A stretch of 64,000 nucleotides of DNA from Flavobacterium hiemivividum (GTDB lineage: Bacteria; Bacteroidota; Bacteroidia; Flavobacteriales; Flavobacteriaceae). Shown here piece after piece: positions 45,470 through 53,972 of this stretch. Numbering within the stretch: the stretch's first letter is position 1; every line of letters starts with the position of its first letter. The stretch spans positions 248,001-312,000 of the forward strand of contig NZ_SMFO01000002.1 of the NCBI RefSeq assembly GCF_004349145.1, read 5' to 3'. The notes under the pieces are model-generated. The model ran no database searches, had not been told where the DNA came from, and saw only the letters and a list, made by a program, of their open reading frames with translations. The translations under genes and the position numbers were made by a program.

Positions 45470-46237
45470 ATGGAGGTTTATATCATTGTTTTTCTTTGTA
45501 TTGCTGCTTTTGCAGCAGGTCTTATTGATGCCATAGTAGGTGGCGGTGGACTTATTCAAACGCCCGTTGGGCTAATATTATTACCTAATTTACCGGTTTC
45601 TACCGTAATTGGAACCTTGAAAATCCCAGCCTTTAGCGGAACTTCATTTGCGGCTTATCAATACTTGAAAAAGGTAGATATGAACTGGAAATTGCTGTTT
45701 ATTATGATGGGACTGGCCATGCCTTCAGCATTTTTAGGGTCTGCTTTATTGACTTATATGAGCAATGACTTTATGAAGCCTTTACTGCTTTTCATTCTTT
45801 CACTTTTGGCAATTTACACCTATGCTAAGAAAAATTTCGGACAGCACGTGGAGAGAAATATTTCCGAAAGAACTCAGATTTTAAATGCAATCATCATCAG
45901 TTTTGTAGTTGGTTTTTATGACGGATTTATTGGTCCGGGAACAGGAAGTTTCTTTGTGGTCGCTTTTATCGCTTTGATGGGGTTTGATTTTCTTCAGGCT
46001 TCTGCCAATGCTAAAATGGTTAATCTAGCGACAAATTTTGGTTCGATCTGCTTGTTTATGATGAAAGGAAAAATTATTTGGGCTATTGCTTTGCCCATGG
46101 CTGCAAGCAATGCGCTTGGGGGATGGCTCGGCGCTAAACTGGCTATAAATAAAGGGAATGGGTTTATTCGCATTTTCTTTTTGATTATCGTTGTGGGTAC
46201 CTTGATCCGTTTTGCTTATGATGTCTTTTGGATCTAA
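45470..46237 (+). CDS. TauE/SafE family sulfite/anion exporter
   Basis: From ATG 45470 (MEVYIIVFLCIAAFAAGLIDAIVGGGGLIQTP) the membrane protein has 255 residues with about eight hydrophobic helices. AGLIDAIVGGGGLI near the N-terminus and VGFYDGFIGPGTGSFF in the second half are the two paired signature repeats of the TauE/SafE family. Members export sulfite, sulfoacetate or related anions; the substrate here is not predictable. The longer frame from 45371 adds 33 residues overlapping the promoter, so I reject it. Confidence 0.9.
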   Translation: MEVYIIVFLCIAAFAAGLIDAIVGGGGLIQTPVGLILLPNLPVSTVIGTLKIPAFSGTSFAAYQYLKKVDMNWKLLFIMMGLAMPSAFLGSALLTYMSNDFMKPLLLFILSLLAIYTYAKKNFGQHVERNISERTQILNAIIISFVVGFYDGFIGPGTGSFFVVAFIALMGFDFLQASANAKMVNLATNFGSICLFMMKGKIIWAIALPMAASNALGGWLGAKLAINKGNGFIRIFFLIIVVGTLIRFAYDVFWI

Positions 46238-46413
46238 GAATACACTCAAATAATGCAGTCTCAACTTTTCTAATAAGAAAAAAATGAAGCGGTTTTAAGG
46301 GAAATTTCAGCCGTTGTACTGTTTTTAAAGCGAAAATAATTTAGAATAGAAAAACCTTCGAGTTACAGGGTCATTTATCAAATTGATATGATTGAGAATA
46401 ATTATAATATAAA

Positions 46414-47667
46414 ATGAAAATCAAAAAAGAAGTTCGATTATTACCCGAAAAAAACAAATCAATTGCGACTATTTTAGCTTTTGCATTAGTCCCTTTATCG
46501 GGATTAGCAACAGATATTTACTTGCCTTCGATGCCTCAAATGGGTATTTCGTTAAACACCAGTGAAAGCAATATTCAACTTACGTTGATGCTTTTCTTAG
46601 TAAGTTATGGCTTAACGCAAATTGTAGCGGGTAGTCTATTAGATGTTTATGGAAGATACCGCTTGTCGCTACTTGCTTTACTTCTCTTTATTGTAGCGAG
46701 TTTAGTGATAGCGACCACCGATAGTATTTGGGTGATTTATTGCATGCGTGTTTTACATGGCATTTCTGTAGCTTTTATTGCCGTCGCTAAGCGTACTTTG
46801 TTTGTCGATATCTATGAAGGCGCAAAACAAAAAAGCTATTTGAGTATTATGACTATTGTCTGGTCTGTAGCGCCTATTGTCGCTCCCTTTATCGGCGGAT
46901 ATCTACAATATGGATTCGGATGGCGTTCTAATTTTTACGTTTTGGCATTTTTTGGATCTATAATGCTAATTTTAGAGCTGATATTTTCTGGGGAAACTTT
47001 GAAAACTAGAAAAAAAATGGAAATAATTGCAATTAAAAACAGCTATTCTGAAATGCTGCAACGGAAAGATTTTAGATATGGCTTGCTTATGTTAGGAATT
47101 TCGTATGGAGCAGTAATGTTTTATGGTCTGAGTGGTCCTTTTATTCTGGAACATGAGTTGGGTTATTCAGCAATTGTAACGGGATATGTTTCATTGTTTC
47201 TAGGAGCAGGCTGGATGACAGGTGGGTTTCTATCGAAAGCATTAATTAGCAAACCGTTAGTGAGTAAATTAAGAGTGGCTAATTACATTCAGTTTGCTCT
47301 GGTTTTAACCATGATGTTAAGTGCTCCATTTCTAAGTAACTTATTCACGATAGCTATTTTTGCTTTTTTAATTCATATTGCGGCAGGCTTCACTTTTAGT
47401 GTTTATTTTCCGTACTGCCTGAGTAGTTTTCCTCAATATGCAGCTACAGCGGGAGGATTAACAGGTGGAATAACCTATGTGCTTACTTCTCTTTTTAGCT
47501 ATGGGGTCGCGTATCTCGTTCAGGCAAATACACAATTTGGACTTGCAGAAGGATATTTACTTTTAGTTGTTGGTGGATTTTTTACTTTAATATTGATAGG
47601 AAATAATTTTAAAAAGGCGCAAAATGAACAAGAAAGCAAACTGAATTTGCAGCAATGTAACAAGTAA
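46414..47667 (+). CDS. Bcr/CflA-type MFS drug efflux transporter
   Basis: This 417-residue permease has twelve hydrophobic segments. PLSGLATDIYLPSMPQMGISL at residues 22-42 and GSLLDVYGRYRLSL (motif A region) match the Bcr/CflA multidrug group, as does the YLPSMP signature after helix 1. It would export drugs or metabolites using the proton gradient. Monocistronic, with 176 bases upstream and no strong promoter recognised. Confidence 0.88.
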   Translation: MKIKKEVRLLPEKNKSIATILAFALVPLSGLATDIYLPSMPQMGISLNTSESNIQLTLMLFLVSYGLTQIVAGSLLDVYGRYRLSLLALLLFIVASLVIATTDSIWVIYCMRVLHGISVAFIAVAKRTLFVDIYEGAKQKSYLSIMTIVWSVAPIVAPFIGGYLQYGFGWRSNFYVLAFFGSIMLILELIFSGETLKTRKKMEIIAIKNSYSEMLQRKDFRYGLLMLGISYGAVMFYGLSGPFILEHELGYSAIVTGYVSLFLGAGWMTGGFLSKALISKPLVSKLRVANYIQFALVLTMMLSAPFLSNLFTIAIFAFLIHIAAGFTFSVYFPYCLSSFPQYAATAGGLTGGITYVLTSLFSYGVAYLVQANTQFGLAEGYLLLVVGGFFTLILIGNNFKKAQNEQESKLNLQQCNK

Positions 47668-47865
47668 AATCTAACATTTATAGATAAAGTAGATTTAGCT
47701 TACTACACGAAAATATAGAATGCCTATTATTTCGTGCAACTTTACTTTGTTTGTGAAATTAGTGCAATACCTAACTTTCTATGCCTGTAATTTTTCCCTG
47801 TAAAGCATTAATCGAATAAGTACCTCGGATTTCGATTTAAAACTCCTTTTTAATTCTTAAATTCT

Positions 47866-47873
47866 TATTTTTG
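47866..47873 (+). promoter_or_regulatory. -7 element of the helicase gene
   Basis: TATTTTTG fits TAnnTTTG, 18 bases before the ATG at 47892. Confidence 0.6.
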
Positions 47874-47891
47874 CATAAATAGATAATTTCC

Positions 47892-50225
47892 ATGCAAAAA
47901 TACATTTCCCAACTTAACGAAGCACAACGCGAACCGGTCTTGCAAAAAGACGGTCCTATGATTATTATTGCCGGTGCTGGTTCAGGTAAAACACGTGTTT
48001 TAACGATTCGTATTGCCTATTTAATGCATCAAGGAATCGACGCTTTCAATATTTTGTCGCTAACTTTTACCAATAAAGCAGCACGTGAGATGAAAAAACG
48101 GATCTCTGATATTGTGGGATCTAGTGAAGCCAAGAACCTTTGGATGGGAACGTTTCACTCTGTTTTTGCTAGAATTCTGCGCTCTGAAGCTCATTTGTTA
48201 GGATATCCTTCTAATTTCACGATTTACGATTCACAGGATTCGCTACGTGCTATTTCTGGAATTATCAAAGAAATGCAATTAGATCGCGATGTTTACAAAC
48301 CCAAACAGGTTTTAAGCAGGATTTCGAACTTTAAGAATAGCTTAATTACTGTAAAAGCATACTTCAATGATCCGGATCTTCAAGAAGCGGATGCGATGTC
48401 CAAAAAACCTCGTATGGGGGAATTGTATCAAAGTTATGTAGACAAATGTTTCAAATCTGGGGCAATGGATTTTGATGATTTATTGCTAAAAACCAATGAA
48501 CTATTGACTCGTTTTCCAGAGGTACTGGCGAAATATCAAAACCGTTTCCGTTATATCCTTGTGGATGAGTACCAAGATACAAATCACTCTCAATATTTAA
48601 TTGTTCGTGCTTTATCAGATAAATTCCAAAATATATGTGTGGTTGGTGACGATGCCCAAAGTATTTATGCTTTCCGTGGTGCTAACATCAATAATATTTT
48701 GAATTTTCAGAAGGATTATGAAGGGGTGCAAACCTTTCGATTAGAACAAAATTATCGTTCGACAAAAAATATTGTGGAAGCGGCAAATACCGTTATAGAT
48801 AAAAATAAAACTAAACTGGATAAAATCGTTTGGACCGCTAATGATTTTGGTCCAAAGATAAAAGTGCATCGCAGTATGACTGATGCTGAAGAAGGTCGTT
48901 TTGTAGCTGGAACGATTTTCGAACAAAAGATGCAAAACCAAATGAATAATGGTGCTTTTGCTATCTTATACCGCACCAATGCGCAATCTCGTGCGATGGA
49001 GGATGCGCTAAGAAAAAGAGATATTCCGTATCGAATTTATGGAGGTTTGTCTTTTTACCAAAGAAAAGAAATTAAAGATGTGCTTTGTTATTTGCGATTG
49101 GTAATCAATCCAAAAGATGAAGAAGCGTTGATGCGTGTGATCAATTATCCGGCGCGAGGCATAGGAAATACTACGATCGAAAAATTAATGGTCGCAGCCA
49201 ATCATTATAAAAGATCAATTTTTGAAGTGATGCAAAACATTGATAAAATTGATTTGAAATTAAATTCTGGAACCAAACAGAAACTATTAGATTTCGTAAC
49301 CATGATTCAAAGTTTTCAGGTGATTAATGAAAATCAAGATGCTTTCTACTTAACGGACCATGTTTCTAAAAAAACAGGATTGGTTCAGGAATTGAAGAAA
49401 GATGCCACACCCGAAGGAATGGCCAAAATCCAAAATATAGAAGAATTATTAAACGGAATCAAGGATTTTACCGAAGGCCAAATAGAAATTGATGGTGCTC
49501 GTGGTGCTTTATCTGAATTCATGGAAGACGTAGCTCTAGCCACCGATTTAGACAAAGATACTAGCGATGAAGATCGTGTTGCCTTAATGACAATACATTT
49601 AGCAAAAGGATTAGAGTTTCCTCACGTTTTTGTGGTAGGAATGGAAGAAGATTTGTTTCCAAGTGCCATGAGTATGAGTACCAGAAGCGAACTTGAGGAA
49701 GAACGCCGTTTGTTTTATGTAGCCCTGACAAGAGCCGAACATCAGGCGTATTTGACCTATTCGCAATCCCGTTACCGCTGGGGTAAATTGACTGACAGTG
49801 AGCCTTCTCGTTTTATCGAAGAAATTGATGGACAATATTTAGAGTATCTCACTCCCGCAGAAAATAATTACCGATACAAACCCATGATTGATAGTGATAT
49901 CTTTGGGGATGTGGATAAGTCTAAATTGCGTTTGGCCAAACCAGCCAACGGAACACCTCCACCACAAATTAAGGGGAATGCTGTTAATCCTGAAATAAAT
50001 ATTCGTAAATTGAAAGCTATTTCCAATAATGGAAGTTCAGGAACTGCTAATTTATTCGACAATAAACTGGTTGCTGGAAATATGGTTATGCACGAACGCT
50101 TTGGCAAAGGGCAAGTAATCAATATTGAAGGAGTAGGGGCTGATAAAAAGGCAGAAATTAAATTTGATGTGGGCGGTATAAAAAAATTATTATTGCGTTT
50201 TGCAAAATTGGATATAATAGGATAA
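47892..50225 (+). CDS. UvrD/PcrA-type DNA helicase
   Basis: A superfamily 1A 3'-5' DNA helicase of 777 residues. Q motif/N-terminus LNEAQREPV, motif I IIAGAGSGKTRVLTIRI, motif II ILVDEYQDTNHSQY, motif III VVGDDAQSIYAFRGA, motif IV, V (MTIHLAKGLEFPHVFVVG) and VI (LFYVALTRAEHQAYL) are all intact. The C-terminal 120 residues end in a beta-rich Tudor-like domain (GNMVMHERFGKGQVINIEG) as in PcrA/UvrD. It acts in DNA repair and removal of proteins from DNA. Confidence 0.96.
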   Translation: MQKYISQLNEAQREPVLQKDGPMIIIAGAGSGKTRVLTIRIAYLMHQGIDAFNILSLTFTNKAAREMKKRISDIVGSSEAKNLWMGTFHSVFARILRSEAHLLGYPSNFTIYDSQDSLRAISGIIKEMQLDRDVYKPKQVLSRISNFKNSLITVKAYFNDPDLQEADAMSKKPRMGELYQSYVDKCFKSGAMDFDDLLLKTNELLTRFPEVLAKYQNRFRYILVDEYQDTNHSQYLIVRALSDKFQNICVVGDDAQSIYAFRGANINNILNFQKDYEGVQTFRLEQNYRSTKNIVEAANTVIDKNKTKLDKIVWTANDFGPKIKVHRSMTDAEEGRFVAGTIFEQKMQNQMNNGAFAILYRTNAQSRAMEDALRKRDIPYRIYGGLSFYQRKEIKDVLCYLRLVINPKDEEALMRVINYPARGIGNTTIEKLMVAANHYKRSIFEVMQNIDKIDLKLNSGTKQKLLDFVTMIQSFQVINENQDAFYLTDHVSKKTGLVQELKKDATPEGMAKIQNIEELLNGIKDFTEGQIEIDGARGALSEFMEDVALATDLDKDTSDEDRVALMTIHLAKGLEFPHVFVVGMEEDLFPSAMSMSTRSELEEERRLFYVALTRAEHQAYLTYSQSRYRWGKLTDSEPSRFIEEIDGQYLEYLTPAENNYRYKPMIDSDIFGDVDKSKLRLAKPANGTPPPQIKGNAVNPEINIRKLKAISNNGSSGTANLFDNKLVAGNMVMHERFGKGQVINIEGVGADKKAEIKFDVGGIKKLLLRFAKLDIIG

Positions 50226-50249
50226 TAAATTTTGTTTCATACTATTTTG

Positions 50250-50306
50250 TGCGTCTGTTCGAGTGTTTTTTGTGTAGCGTAGCGGAACACAAAATGTATC
50301 GAGAAC
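50250..50306. repeat. Left palindromic repeat beside the GIY-YIG gene
   Basis: The element has ends CGTCTGTTCGAGTG (50252-50265) and GTATCGAGAA (50296-50305) and an internal hairpin TTTTGTGT/ACACAAAA with loop AGCGTAGCGGA. An inverted relative lies downstream of the gene. Confidence 0.75.
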
Positions 50307-50339
50307 TGTATTATTAAAAGCGGTTTACAAAATGATATT

Positions 50340-50648
50340 ATGAAACAGTCCTTTGTATATATATTAAAATGTTCTGACAACTCTTATTATACGGGGGTAA
50401 CTAGTAATTTGGCTCAAAGAATATTTCAACATGAAAAAGCTTTTTATCCGGATTGTTATACGGCAAATAAAAGACCTCTAACATTGGTTTATTATTGTGA
50501 ATTTACAGACATTAATTTTGCAATAGATATTGAAAAAAAAATTAAAAAATGGTCTAGGGTAAAAAAAGAAGCATTAATCAACGAAGAATATGACAAACTG
50601 CCTAATTTAGCAAAGAAAAAGTTTATCAATCAACCTAAAGATTTGTAA
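50340..50648 (+). CDS. GIY-YIG nuclease-domain protein
   Basis: The 102 residues form a single GIY-YIG domain: FVYILKCSDNSYYTGVTSNLAQRIFQHEK gives VYI at 6-8, YTG at 17-19 and the catalytic Arg27, and the metal-binding Glu65 lies in IDIEKKIKKWSRVKKEAL. It is the UPF0213/YhbQ-like small form often found in many copies in Flavobacteria. A DNA-nicking or repeat-associated role is possible; no function is established. The gene lies between two inverted palindromic repeats. Confidence 0.88.
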   Translation: MKQSFVYILKCSDNSYYTGVTSNLAQRIFQHEKAFYPDCYTANKRPLTLVYYCEFTDINFAIDIEKKIKKWSRVKKEALINEEYDKLPNLAKKKFINQPKDL

Positions 50649-50698
50649 GTTAAAAATAAAAGGTATTCAAATTAGTGATATAACTAATTTTTAAAACG

Positions 50699-50763
50699 CT
50701 TCTCGATACTATTTTAATTAGTATAGCTTTCGCATTACTAATCAAAATCACTCGAAGAGACGT
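50699..50763. repeat. Right palindromic repeat beside the GIY-YIG gene
   Basis: TTCTCGATAC (50700-50709) and CACTCGAAGAGACG (50749-50762) are the inverted counterparts of the left element ends. The internal hairpin TTTTAATTAGTA/TACTAATCAAAA has a different sequence with the same fold and a loop of about 12 bases (TAGCTTTCGCAT). Confidence 0.75.
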
Positions 50764-50788
50764 GCGAATCACTATAAAACAAAACAAA

Positions 50789-51409
50789 ATGGCACAATTT
50801 ATAAAAATATACGAAGATAAACCTAACGAAGCGGCTATAGCCAAAGTAGTAAAGATTTTAAGAGATGGTGGTTTAGTTATCTATCCAACAGATACGGTGT
50901 ATGGTTTGGGGTGTGACATTACAAACACAAAGGCTTTAGAGCGCATAGCTAAGATTAAAGGGATAAAATTAGAAAAAGCAAATTTTTCATTCATTTGCCA
51001 TGATCTAAGCAATATTTCTGACTATGTAAGACAAATAGACACGGCAACTTTTAAGTTATTAAAAAGAGCTTTGCCAGGACCTTATACCTTTATTTTACCA
51101 GGAAATAATAATTTACCTAAGGAATTTAAGAAGAAGACTACTGTAGGAATACGTGTTCCAGATAATTCGATCGCTCTGGAAATTGTACGTCAATTAGGGA
51201 ATCCTATTGTTTCCACTTCTATTAGAGACGATGATGACGTGATTGAATATACTACTGATCCTGAGCTTATTTTTGAAAAATGGCAAAATCTAGTTGACAT
51301 GGTTATTGATGGTGGCTACGGTGATAACGTAGGTTCTACTATAATTGACCTATCAGGAGATGAACCAGAAATAATAAGAGAAGGAAAAGGAAGTTTAGAT
51401 ATTTTGTAG
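50789..51409 (+). CDS. YrdC/Sua5-family protein, YciO-like
   Basis: From ATG 50789 (MAQFIKIYEDKPNEAAIAKV) the protein has 206 residues with the YrdC fold: VIYPTDTVYGLGCDI, KGIKLEKANFSFICHDLS, PGPYTFILPGN and ending STIIDLSGDEPEIIREGKG. The extended N-terminus and VDMVIDGGYGDNVGSTIID closely follow E. coli YciO, a TsaC/YrdC paralogue; L-threonylcarbamoyladenylate synthesis for tRNA t6A is likely but the subgroup is uncertain. An upstream ATG at 50762 lies in the palindromic repeat, so I reject that start. Confidence 0.85.
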   Translation: MAQFIKIYEDKPNEAAIAKVVKILRDGGLVIYPTDTVYGLGCDITNTKALERIAKIKGIKLEKANFSFICHDLSNISDYVRQIDTATFKLLKRALPGPYTFILPGNNNLPKEFKKKTTVGIRVPDNSIALEIVRQLGNPIVSTSIRDDDDVIEYTTDPELIFEKWQNLVDMVIDGGYGDNVGSTIIDLSGDEPEIIREGKGSLDIL

Positions 51410-51445
51410 TAAGCTGCTTTTGTTTTTAGAAATGTAAGCATAAAA

Positions 51446-51475
51446 AAAAAACGTTCCGAATTTCGGAACGTTTTT
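51446..51475. terminator. Bidirectional terminator between yciO-like and ompA-like genes
   Basis: AAAAACGTTCCGAAAT-type perfect palindrome: AACGTTCCGAA / TTCGGAACGTT flanked by A and T runs. It serves both convergent genes. Confidence 0.85.
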
Positions 51476-51522
51476 CTATTTATGTAGTTTGTAAATTCAA
51501 ACTACACTATGAATTTTCAAAA

Positions 51523-52356
51523 CTATTGTTTTGGGTTTTTCATTTCTTTTTCGATCATTTCGTAGAATTGATCAATTTTAGGCAATACAACAATGCGAGT
51601 TCTTCTGTTACGAGATCTGTTATCAGCTGAATCATTTGCTACTAACGGTACGTAAGAACTTCTACCTGCAGCGATTAATTGAGAAGGGTTAACACCTAAT
51701 TCATTCGTTAATACACGAATAATTGAGGTAGAACGTTTCACACTTAAATCCCAGTTGTCAAGTAAGATGTTGTTTCCAATGTACGGAACGCTATCAGTAT
51801 GACCTTCAACCATACATTCAAAATCTGGTTTGTCATTTACAACTTTAGCAACTTTAGCTAAAACTCCTTTTGCTTTATCAGTTACGTTGTAACTACCGCT
51901 TTTGAATAACAATTTGTCAGCTATAGAGATGAATACAACTCCTTTTTCAACATTAATTTCAATGTCTGGATCATTGAATCCAACTGTTCTTTTTAGACTT
52001 GTAACTAAAGCAAGTGTAACACTGTCTTTCTTAGTTAACGCGTCTTGCATTCTAGTAATTTTTAAATCTTTTTCTTTGATTGACTCTAATGCTTTTTCAA
52101 TATTTTCGGCACCTTTAGTAGTCAATACAGTCATGTCCTTAGAAGTACTGATCAACGTTTGGTTGTGGTCTTTTAAACCAGCAACTGTTGCTGTAAGGCC
52201 TGCTTTCTCTTCTAGACAAGAATTCAATTTTACGGTACAACTATTCAATAAGTCTTGAGTTTCTTTGTTTTTCGCTTCTAGTTCGCTGTATTTCTTTTTA
52301 GAAACACAAGAGGTTAAAAGGGCTAGTACTGATAAGGCAATTACAATTTTTTTCAT
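51523..52356 (-). CDS. OmpA-family lipoprotein with coiled coil
   Basis: The 277-residue protein has a lipoprotein signal (LLTSC, Cys17), a long heptad-rich coiled coil (about 22-125) and a C-terminal OmpA-like peptidoglycan-binding domain (about 150-262) with FKSGSYNVTDKAKGVLAKVA, VEGHTDSVPY, DLSVKRSTSIIRVL and RNRRTRIVVLPK. It probably anchors the outer membrane to peptidoglycan from the periplasm. Similar MotB-like lipoproteins are core genes in Flavobacteria. Confidence 0.9.
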   Translation of the reverse strand: MKKIVIALSVLALLTSCVSKKKYSELEAKNKETQDLLNSCTVKLNSCLEEKAGLTATVAGLKDHNQTLISTSKDMTVLTTKGAENIEKALESIKEKDLKITRMQDALTKKDSVTLALVTSLKRTVGFNDPDIEINVEKGVVFISIADKLLFKSGSYNVTDKAKGVLAKVAKVVNDKPDFECMVEGHTDSVPYIGNNILLDNWDLSVKRSTSIIRVLTNELGVNPSQLIAAGRSSYVPLVANDSADNRSRNRRTRIVVLPKIDQFYEMIEKEMKNPKQ

Positions 52357-52427
52357 AAATTTAATGTTTAGTGAATTACAAAAATAGTTTTAATAAAGTT
52401 AATAAAATAGATAATTTAATGTTAAAA

Positions 52428-53414
52428 TTAATTAACAAATACCTTGCCACCATTAACAAAGTATTGGAAAACGATGCTTTTGAGCTTGTAATACTTCTTA
52501 CTCTGGAAAGTCCCTCTTTTTTTGTAAGTGTTTGAAAATAAAGTATAAAAAGAATAATGAGCTTTCATAATTGCTGTAAAATGCGAAAATTTACCTTGTA
52601 AAATAAATTGTATACCCGCTATTCCGTCTAGTACCATACGGACAAATAAAATACCAAACAAACTTTCCTTTGGTAGGTTCTTGGTTAACATTAGTAATGA
52701 ATTTCTGAAGTTCAAGTAGGTTTTCATTGGATGTCCTTGTTTTAAAGTAGCACCACCCACATGATACACTAAGGATTTGTAGTTGTATTTTATGCTATAT
52801 CCCTTATTGATAGCACGCCAGCATAAATCGATTTCTTCCTGATGAGCAAAAAATTCATCGTCAAATCCATGCAATTCTTTAAAAACATAACTTCGGATGA
52901 AGAAACAAGCTCCTGAAGCCCAAAATATTTCTCTGTCCTGGTCGTATTGTCCTTGGTCTTTTTCGATGGTATCAAAGACACGACCACGGCAATAGGGATA
53001 TCCATATTTGTCAATGAAGCCACCAGCAGCGCCAGCATATTCGAAATATTCTTTATTTTTAAAATCTAAAATTTTAGGTTGTACAATCGCAGTTTGAGGA
53101 TCGTTTTTAAAAGTATCGATAACAGATGACAACCAGTTTGCAGTTACTTCTATATCTGAATTTACCAAAGCATATATTTCAGCATCAACGTGTTTCAGCG
53201 CTTCATTATATCCTTGAGCAAAACCAAAGTTCTCGCTATTTTTTATGATTTTTACAGTAGGATAGAACTGTTCTATATATGACACGGACTCATCTGTAGA
53301 AGCATTGTCTGCAACATAAATAGTGGCTTCTGGCGAAAATTCGATTATTGAAGGTAAAAATTGCTCTAATAATTGTACACCATTCCAATTAAGGATAACG
53401 ACTGCTATATTCAT
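52428..53414 (-). CDS. Family 2 glycosyltransferase
   Basis: The 328 residues form a GT2 (GT-A fold) domain: VVILNWNGVQLLEQFLPS, YVADNASTDESV, ALVNSDIEVTANW (the DXD-like NSD), then FFIRSYVFKELHGFDDEFFAHQEEIDLCWRA and a helical C-terminus. It resembles rhamnosyltransferase-like enzymes; the acceptor is unknown. It is nine bases downstream of the HsdR-N-like gene, so the two are co-transcribed. Confidence 0.9.
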   Translation of the reverse strand: MNIAVVILNWNGVQLLEQFLPSIIEFSPEATIYVADNASTDESVSYIEQFYPTVKIIKNSENFGFAQGYNEALKHVDAEIYALVNSDIEVTANWLSSVIDTFKNDPQTAIVQPKILDFKNKEYFEYAGAAGGFIDKYGYPYCRGRVFDTIEKDQGQYDQDREIFWASGACFFIRSYVFKELHGFDDEFFAHQEEIDLCWRAINKGYSIKYNYKSLVYHVGGATLKQGHPMKTYLNFRNSLLMLTKNLPKESLFGILFVRMVLDGIAGIQFILQGKFSHFTAIMKAHYSFYTLFSNTYKKRGTFQSKKYYKLKSIVFQYFVNGGKVFVN

Positions 53415-53423
53415 TTTGATTAT

Positions 53424-53870
53424 TTAGATCCTATATTCAGGGAGTTCAGACAGAAATTGGTATTTCTCGTTTTCGAAATCCATTTGGCAAAAGTAGTGAT
53501 TCATTCCGTTGGTTACCATCAAATATTCGGCTTTCATTGTCATGTTGTAACGTGCTATTTGGTCAAAGGTTGCTTGGGCAATTTTTATTTCGGGAGCTTT
53601 GCATTCGATTAAGACATCTATTGAACCATCGTTCTTAAATACGACCACGTCATATCTCTTGCGTAAGCCGTTGACTTTAAGTACTTTTTCTACATTAATC
53701 AGGGATTTCGGGTATTTTTTTTCTTCCAATAAAAATCGAACAACATGCTGGCGAACCCATTCCTCGGGAGTGAGAATGATAAATTTTTTCCTAATTTCGT
53801 CAAAAATAGACACTTTATTTTCGCTATTTTTGAAGCGGAAAGTATAAGAAGAAAAATCCAATTGCTGCAT
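53424..53870 (-). CDS. HsdR N-terminal-like nuclease-fold protein
   Basis: The 148-residue protein matches the HSDR_N_2 family: PEEWVRQHVVRFLLEEKKYPKSLI, then RYDVVVF with Asp74, LIECKAP with Glu89-x-Lys91, and IARYNMTMKAEYLMVTNG. The D..ExK pattern is that of PD-(D/E)XK nucleases. It stands alone with no HsdM/HsdS, so it is not a type I restriction system; many Bacteroidota carry it beside holA. Function unknown, perhaps DNA processing. Confidence 0.87.
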   Translation of the reverse strand: MQQLDFSSYTFRFKNSENKVSIFDEIRKKFIILTPEEWVRQHVVRFLLEEKKYPKSLINVEKVLKVNGLRKRYDVVVFKNDGSIDVLIECKAPEIKIAQATFDQIARYNMTMKAEYLMVTNGMNHYFCQMDFENEKYQFLSELPEYRI

Positions 53871-53972
53871 CAGGCAAAAATAATTAAAATGTTTAAAGTT
53901 TACCGCTTAAAGTTAGGGTTATTTACAAAGATCTAACTGAATACGACAACTAAAGACTGAATACTCAAAAAA

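Noticed and set aside
50762..50788. N-terminal extension of the YrdC/YciO frame
   Set aside because: It starts inside the palindromic repeat and lacks homology; the ATG at 50789 gives the standard start.
53424..53870. Type I restriction system
   Set aside because: Only an HsdR N-terminal-like domain is present; no helicase part, HsdM or HsdS.
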